Positions 30,099 through 33,227 of a stretch of DNA of 33,227 bases are shown in pieces. Position 1 is the first letter of the stretch. Every line of letters begins with the position of its first letter. Source of the stretch: JAUVZF01 sp964449275 (lineage in GTDB: Bacteria; Planctomycetota; Phycisphaerae; FEN-1346); assembly GCA_964449275.1 (NCBI GenBank), contig CAYVAM010000026.1:1-33227 (forward strand), read 5' to 3'. The notes beneath the pieces are model-generated. The model was not told the origin of the DNA. It worked only from the letters and a program-made list of their open reading frames with translations, and did no database searches. Both the position numbers and the translations under genes were made by a program.

Positions 30099-30189
30099 CG
30101 CGGCGGGTCTCCGTACCCGCCGCGTGAAGGGCCGTCCAGCCCGGGAGAACGCGCTTTTCTGCGCGGTGGGTGCGGAGACCCACCGCGCA
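30099..30189. repeat. Pair of related hairpins in inverted orientation
   Basis: Hairpin A: CGCGGCGGGT-CTCCGT-ACCCGCCGCG (30099-30124). Hairpin B: TGCGCGGTGGGT-GCGGAG-ACCCACCGCGCA (30160-30189). The loop of B is close to the reverse complement of A's loop, so B is an inverted copy of A. Stem positions differ by paired changes (G-C to A-T) that keep pairing. Hairpin B is flanked by CTTTT on the left and AAAAG on the right, so it may also serve as a bidirectional terminator after the 30229-32418 gene. Confidence 0.85.
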
Positions 30190-30236
30190 AAAGACTGACA
30201 TAGCGTTGTAGTAATACGCGCTTCTATGTCAGGGTT
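30190..30236. other. Imperfectly spaced inverted repeat TGACATAG/CTATGTCA
   Basis: TGACATAG at about 30196-30203 pairs with CTATGTCA at about 30224-30231 over a 20-base loop. The right arm overlaps the last codons of the PA14/PKD gene. It may extend the terminator structure next to it. Confidence 0.4.
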
Positions 30237-32418
30237 TTGGAAGCACCTTCAGCGCAGCGTCGGCCTTGTCGCGCCACGGCCCCGCCAGACCGCTTCGGAG
30301 AAGCGCGACGAGTTCGGCCCGTTGGGCTTCGCGGTCGCCGCTGTGGCGGTGCGCCTCGGCCAGCAACCATCGGGCCTCGGCCTCAAACGCCGCGCCTTGG
30401 CCCAACTCGATGGCGAGGCGCAGCGGGCGAATCGCCCCCTTGTGACCCCCACGCAGGCTCTCCACCTTGCCGATCCAGAACAGCGCCTCGCCGCGCAGCA
30501 GGTCCGACGGCAACTGTTCGTACCACTCCTCGATCACGGCTCGCGCGCCGTCCAGTTTCCCGGCGTCGATCAACTGGGAGAGACGCTCCGGATAGGCCCC
30601 GATCTTCGAGACCCGCACCGTCTGCGGCAGGATGGGCTCGGCCAGCGCCTCGGCGGTGCGGTAATCCTGTGCGGCCCGATCGAGTCGTCCGGCGGCCAGG
30701 TGGGCGTCGCCGATGGCGATCGACGCGTCGCGGAAGGCCCGCTTGGCCTGGCCGCCGAGCGCCTGACGCTTGACGAGCGTCTCGGCCCGGGCGTACAGTT
30801 TCTCGGCCTCCTCCACGTCGGAGGCGTCCACACCGACGTGCCGGATAAGCCGTGCCATGACGCGGAGTGTTTTCGCCGGCGTCTTGGCGAGCCCGAGCGC
30901 GGCTTCGAGATGTTCGCCCGCCTTCGCCCCCGGGACGGCACGCCAGGCGCTTCGGATGTCGCCGACGCCGGCGAGGACAAGGTGCGCATCGAGCCGGTCC
31001 TCGTCGGCCGCGCCGGCTCGGCTCAGGACATCCCGGGCGGCCGCCGTCGCCCCGGTCCGCATGGCCATCTCGTCGAAGAATCGCACCAGTTCGGCAAGCG
31101 TGGCCGCGCCGAACTTCGCGCGGTCGTAGCGCGAGACGATCGGGGCGTAATCCGACCGCCTGCCCTCCTTGAATCCCTCGGCAAGATGCTCGATGGGAAA
31201 CACGGCGAGCGGCCAGTGCCGCTCCACCTTTGCCCCATCGGGCGCGGTGGCGGTCAGTCTTACGTCATAGCCGCCGGTCGCAAGATACACGTGATCCGCC
31301 TTGGGCCCGTTTGCCGCCTGGCCGTCGCCAAACTCCCACCGGAAGGACCAGCCCTTGAGATCCGGCGCGTCGCCTCCCGCATCGGCCGCAAATCGGTACC
31401 GCGTGTACTGGCCGGACGGCCGCTGCCGCGGCCAGACGCTGTCCGCCAGTTCAACCCGTGGCAGGACGGTCGGCCGCGCGGTCTCTCGCTCGTACCGCAC
31501 GACGCCGGCCCGGTGCGGTTGCGGGAAGAAGCCGTCAGGAATGCCGACATGGTGCGGCCCGCCAGGCGGACGGTAACCGAGGAACGCCACCTGGTAGAGC
31601 AGGACCTCCTCGTGATAGTACTCGACGTAGTGCAGGCCGGCCGCCACTTCCACCTCAGCGGATTTCTGCCCGAACTTGCCGCGCTGCTCGGTGTGGCGGC
31701 CGGGCCAGTGCACGAGTTCCTTGCCGTCGAGAAACGAGAAACTCGCCTCGTTCGACGCCGTGCAGAAACCGTACTTGCCGCCCTTCGGCAGGCGAATCCA
31801 TCCGCGGTAAACGCTGATAAAGTGGTCCGAGTCTCCGAACGGGTTGACGCCGTCGCGAATGTTTCTGCGGTAGGCGGCGCCGTCGAGCCTGGGCGACCGC
31901 GCGATGAGGGTGGCCATCGCCTCGACGGTCTTCGGGTTCTCGACCTCGGCCGGTCGGCGCATCGTGGTCAGGACGAGGCCGGCGCGGGGAATCCAGCCGC
32001 CGGCCGCCGGCCCGGCTTGCGGCGGTCCGGCCCCAGTGCCCGGCTTCGCGACGGCACGCATCGGATCCGCCGGCGCGTCGGTCTTCCCGAAGTAGATGTA
32101 GAACGTTCCGCCCGGTGCAGCGGCCCGGAAACTGATCAGCGTGTCGCGCCCGGGAGCATGGTACGTTATCTCGTATGGCGCCGGCTGGCCGGCGCTGCTG
32201 AAGATGCGATAGTCGCGGCCGTCGTCTCGCGCCGCGCCCGCGTGCAGGATCCGCACCGCTGCCGTGTCCACGCCTTGACTGCCCGCCTTGCCGACTTTGA
32301 CCACGGCGCGGTGCAACCATCCGGGCGCATGCCATTTCGGCTGAGCAAGCGCCGGCGCCACCGCCCAAAACGTCACGGCGACCGCCAGGCTGATCGAGAG
32401 TCTCGTCTTTATTCGCAC
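30229..32418 (-). CDS. Secreted PA14/PKD/TPR protein
   Basis: A 729-residue exported protein. The signal peptide is MRIKTRLSISLAVAVTFWAVAP then ALAQP. Next comes a beta domain (about 35-125). Then a PA14-like domain (about 180-300) with RGWIRLPKGGKYGFCTASNE, ASFSFLDGKELVHWPG and GLHYVEYYHEE. A PKD domain (about 350-410) follows with WEFGDGQAANGPKADHVY. The C-terminal 300 residues are helical, with tetratricopeptide-like repeats (AIGDAHLAAGRLDRAAQDYRTA, WLLAEAHRHSGDREAQ). PA14 and PKD domains usually bind glycans or other proteins outside the cell. It begins six bases after the upstream gene, so the two are co-transcribed. Confidence 0.82.
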   Translation of the reverse strand: MRIKTRLSISLAVAVTFWAVAPALAQPKWHAPGWLHRAVVKVGKAGSQGVDTAAVRILHAGAARDDGRDYRIFSSAGQPAPYEITYHAPGRDTLISFRAAAPGGTFYIYFGKTDAPADPMRAVAKPGTGAGPPQAGPAAGGWIPRAGLVLTTMRRPAEVENPKTVEAMATLIARSPRLDGAAYRRNIRDGVNPFGDSDHFISVYRGWIRLPKGGKYGFCTASNEASFSFLDGKELVHWPGRHTEQRGKFGQKSAEVEVAAGLHYVEYYHEEVLLYQVAFLGYRPPGGPHHVGIPDGFFPQPHRAGVVRYERETARPTVLPRVELADSVWPRQRPSGQYTRYRFAADAGGDAPDLKGWSFRWEFGDGQAANGPKADHVYLATGGYDVRLTATAPDGAKVERHWPLAVFPIEHLAEGFKEGRRSDYAPIVSRYDRAKFGAATLAELVRFFDEMAMRTGATAAARDVLSRAGAADEDRLDAHLVLAGVGDIRSAWRAVPGAKAGEHLEAALGLAKTPAKTLRVMARLIRHVGVDASDVEEAEKLYARAETLVKRQALGGQAKRAFRDASIAIGDAHLAAGRLDRAAQDYRTAEALAEPILPQTVRVSKIGAYPERLSQLIDAGKLDGARAVIEEWYEQLPSDLLRGEALFWIGKVESLRGGHKGAIRPLRLAIELGQGAAFEAEARWLLAEAHRHSGDREAQRAELVALLRSGLAGPWRDKADAALKVLPKP

Positions 32419-32424
32419 GAGCCA

Positions 32425-33227
32425 CTACTTTCCCGCGTCGCGGCTAAGTGCCTTGTAGTACGCGCCGACGATGTCCTCGAAACCTTCCGGCAGGGCCTGC
32501 CTGGCCCCGGCGTGGATCCGCTCGCGCATCTCGGGCGGCAGGTGAGGCGCCTTCTGAAGCGACAGGCTGACGGCCTGATCGATTTGGCTGGCGGCCTGGC
32601 GCAGCGCTTCCAGCGCCATCTTCCGTTTGCGGGCCGCATCGTCGTACTTCAGGTCGCGGTAATCCTGCTCGACGCTCTTCATGAGTTCCAGGGCGCGCTG
32701 GAGTCCCCCGAGCGGTCGCCCGCCGAACTGGATCTGCCGGGCTACCCGCTGGGCCTTCTCGCGCAGCATCGCGATGGTCTTGGACAGGCGGTCCATGTCC
32801 TTGACGAAGTCTGGGGGCGTCCCGCCTTGGAGTCCGCGTCTTCCGCCGCCGGTTTTTTTCCCGCCGCCGGTGGCTCCGCGCGGGTCCAGTTGCTTGTCGG
32901 CCTTCGGCGTACCGGCCTCGTACCGCTCGTTCGTCAGCCGCGCGGGCGTCGGACGGCCTTCCAAGCCGCGCGACTCATCGCCGACCATCTGCCCGGTGGC
33001 CCGGCCGCGGCGGCCCGATCCGCTGCGGCCACCCATCTCGCTGGCGTTCGGCAACTGGTTGCCGGTCTTGCCGAGGGCGGCGTACGAACTGATTGGCCCG
33101 TCCATGATGCCCCAGCCGACCTGCATGTTGCCGCCCCACGCGCCGGTGACGTCGTCGGCCGCCTCGTCGAAGTCTTCGAGGTCCTCGATGAGGTCGCCGA
33201 TCATGTCCTGGAGGCTCGACGGCAGCG
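32425..33227 (-). CDS. C-terminal part of a large planctomycete-type protein
   Basis: An open frame that enters from the right edge (LPSSLQDMIGDLIEDLEDFDE) and ends at a TAG at 32425; about 266 residues are visible and the N-terminus is outside. It contains a low-complexity glycine-rich block with GNQLPNASEMGGRSGSGRRG followed by RPTPARLTNERYEAG. From memory, this combination is widespread in large planctomycete proteins of unknown function. A helical, charge-rich region follows (VKDMDRLSKTIAMLREKAQR, LELMKSVEQDYRDLKYDDAARKRK), probably coiled coil. It is the first visible gene of the minus-strand envelope cluster. Confidence 0.75.
   Translation of the reverse strand, partial: LPSSLQDMIGDLIEDLEDFDEAADDVTGAWGGNMQVGWGIMDGPISSYAALGKTGNQLPNASEMGGRSGSGRRGRATGQMVGDESRGLEGRPTPARLTNERYEAGTPKADKQLDPRGATGGGKKTGGGRRGLQGGTPPDFVKDMDRLSKTIAMLREKAQRVARQIQFGGRPLGGLQRALELMKSVEQDYRDLKYDDAARKRKMALEALRQAASQIDQAVSLSLQKAPHLPPEMRERIHAGARQALPEGFEDIVGAYYKALSRDAGK

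Noticed and set aside
1..33227. tRNA, rRNA or known riboswitch
   Set aside because: No cloverleaf with a GTTCRA-type arm, rRNA sequence or recognisable riboswitch core was seen by eye; covariance-model searches would be decisive and could not be run.

Overview
The window is GC-rich bacterial chromosome with genes on both strands. It is most likely from a planctomycete-type bacterium. The clues are the C-terminal piece of a large protein at the right edge, whose glycine-rich GRSGxGRxG block I associate with that phylum, a PPi-type phosphofructokinase, and secreted PA14/PKD/TPR proteins. This placement is inference. No rRNA, tRNA, CRISPR array or complete insertion sequence was seen.

Layout. 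Bases 1-6541 (minus strand) carry the S10/spc ribosomal protein operon in canonical order: rpsJ, rplC, rplD, rplW, rplB, rpsS, rplV, rpsC, rplP, rpmC, rpsQ, rplN, rplX and the start of rplE. A clear promoter lies about 160 bases upstream at 6698-6725. Bases 6542-7094 hold that promoter and leader, a probable frameshifted transposase remnant, and a tyrA promoter. Bases 7095-11974 (plus) carry tyrA, purL with a PurS-like N-terminus, and purQ, separated by two arrays of a 44-base hairpin repeat. Bases 11982-12978 hold a convergent pair: an unknown helical protein with an R-x4-H motif and an MNT-type nucleotidyltransferase. Bases 13114-15643 are a P-loop protein translationally coupled to recJ. 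Bases 15686-17113 (minus) encode two multi-pass membrane proteins. Bases 17384-22651 (plus) are gnd, pdxB, a LarA-like protein and PPi-PFK in one tight transcription unit. A stand-alone AICAR formyltransferase and a 2-hydroxyacid dehydrogenase follow, to 24951.

Bases 25134-27104 are a HAD hydrolase and an SDR oxidoreductase transcribed divergently. Their two promoters are placed symmetrically on the arms of one inverted repeat. Bases 27215-33227 (minus) encode secreted or envelope proteins: a partial planctomycete-type protein, a PA14/PKD/TPR protein, a ligand-binding-like secreted protein, and two related helical secreted proteins, one of them frameshifted.

How the genes fit together. The genes are mostly housekeeping: translation, purine synthesis (purL, purQ, AICAR formyltransferase), tyrosine synthesis, pentose phosphate and glycolytic flux (gnd, PFK), PLP synthesis (pdxB) and DNA repair (recJ). 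The unusual content lies in the non-coding DNA: several families of compact hairpin repeats whose stems differ between copies by compensating changes, some of which supply the stop codon of the preceding gene, and the symmetric divergent promoter at 26075-26155. Recognisable promoters in the window share a TTGxxx box, a 16-17 base spacer and a TAxAxT-like -10 box.
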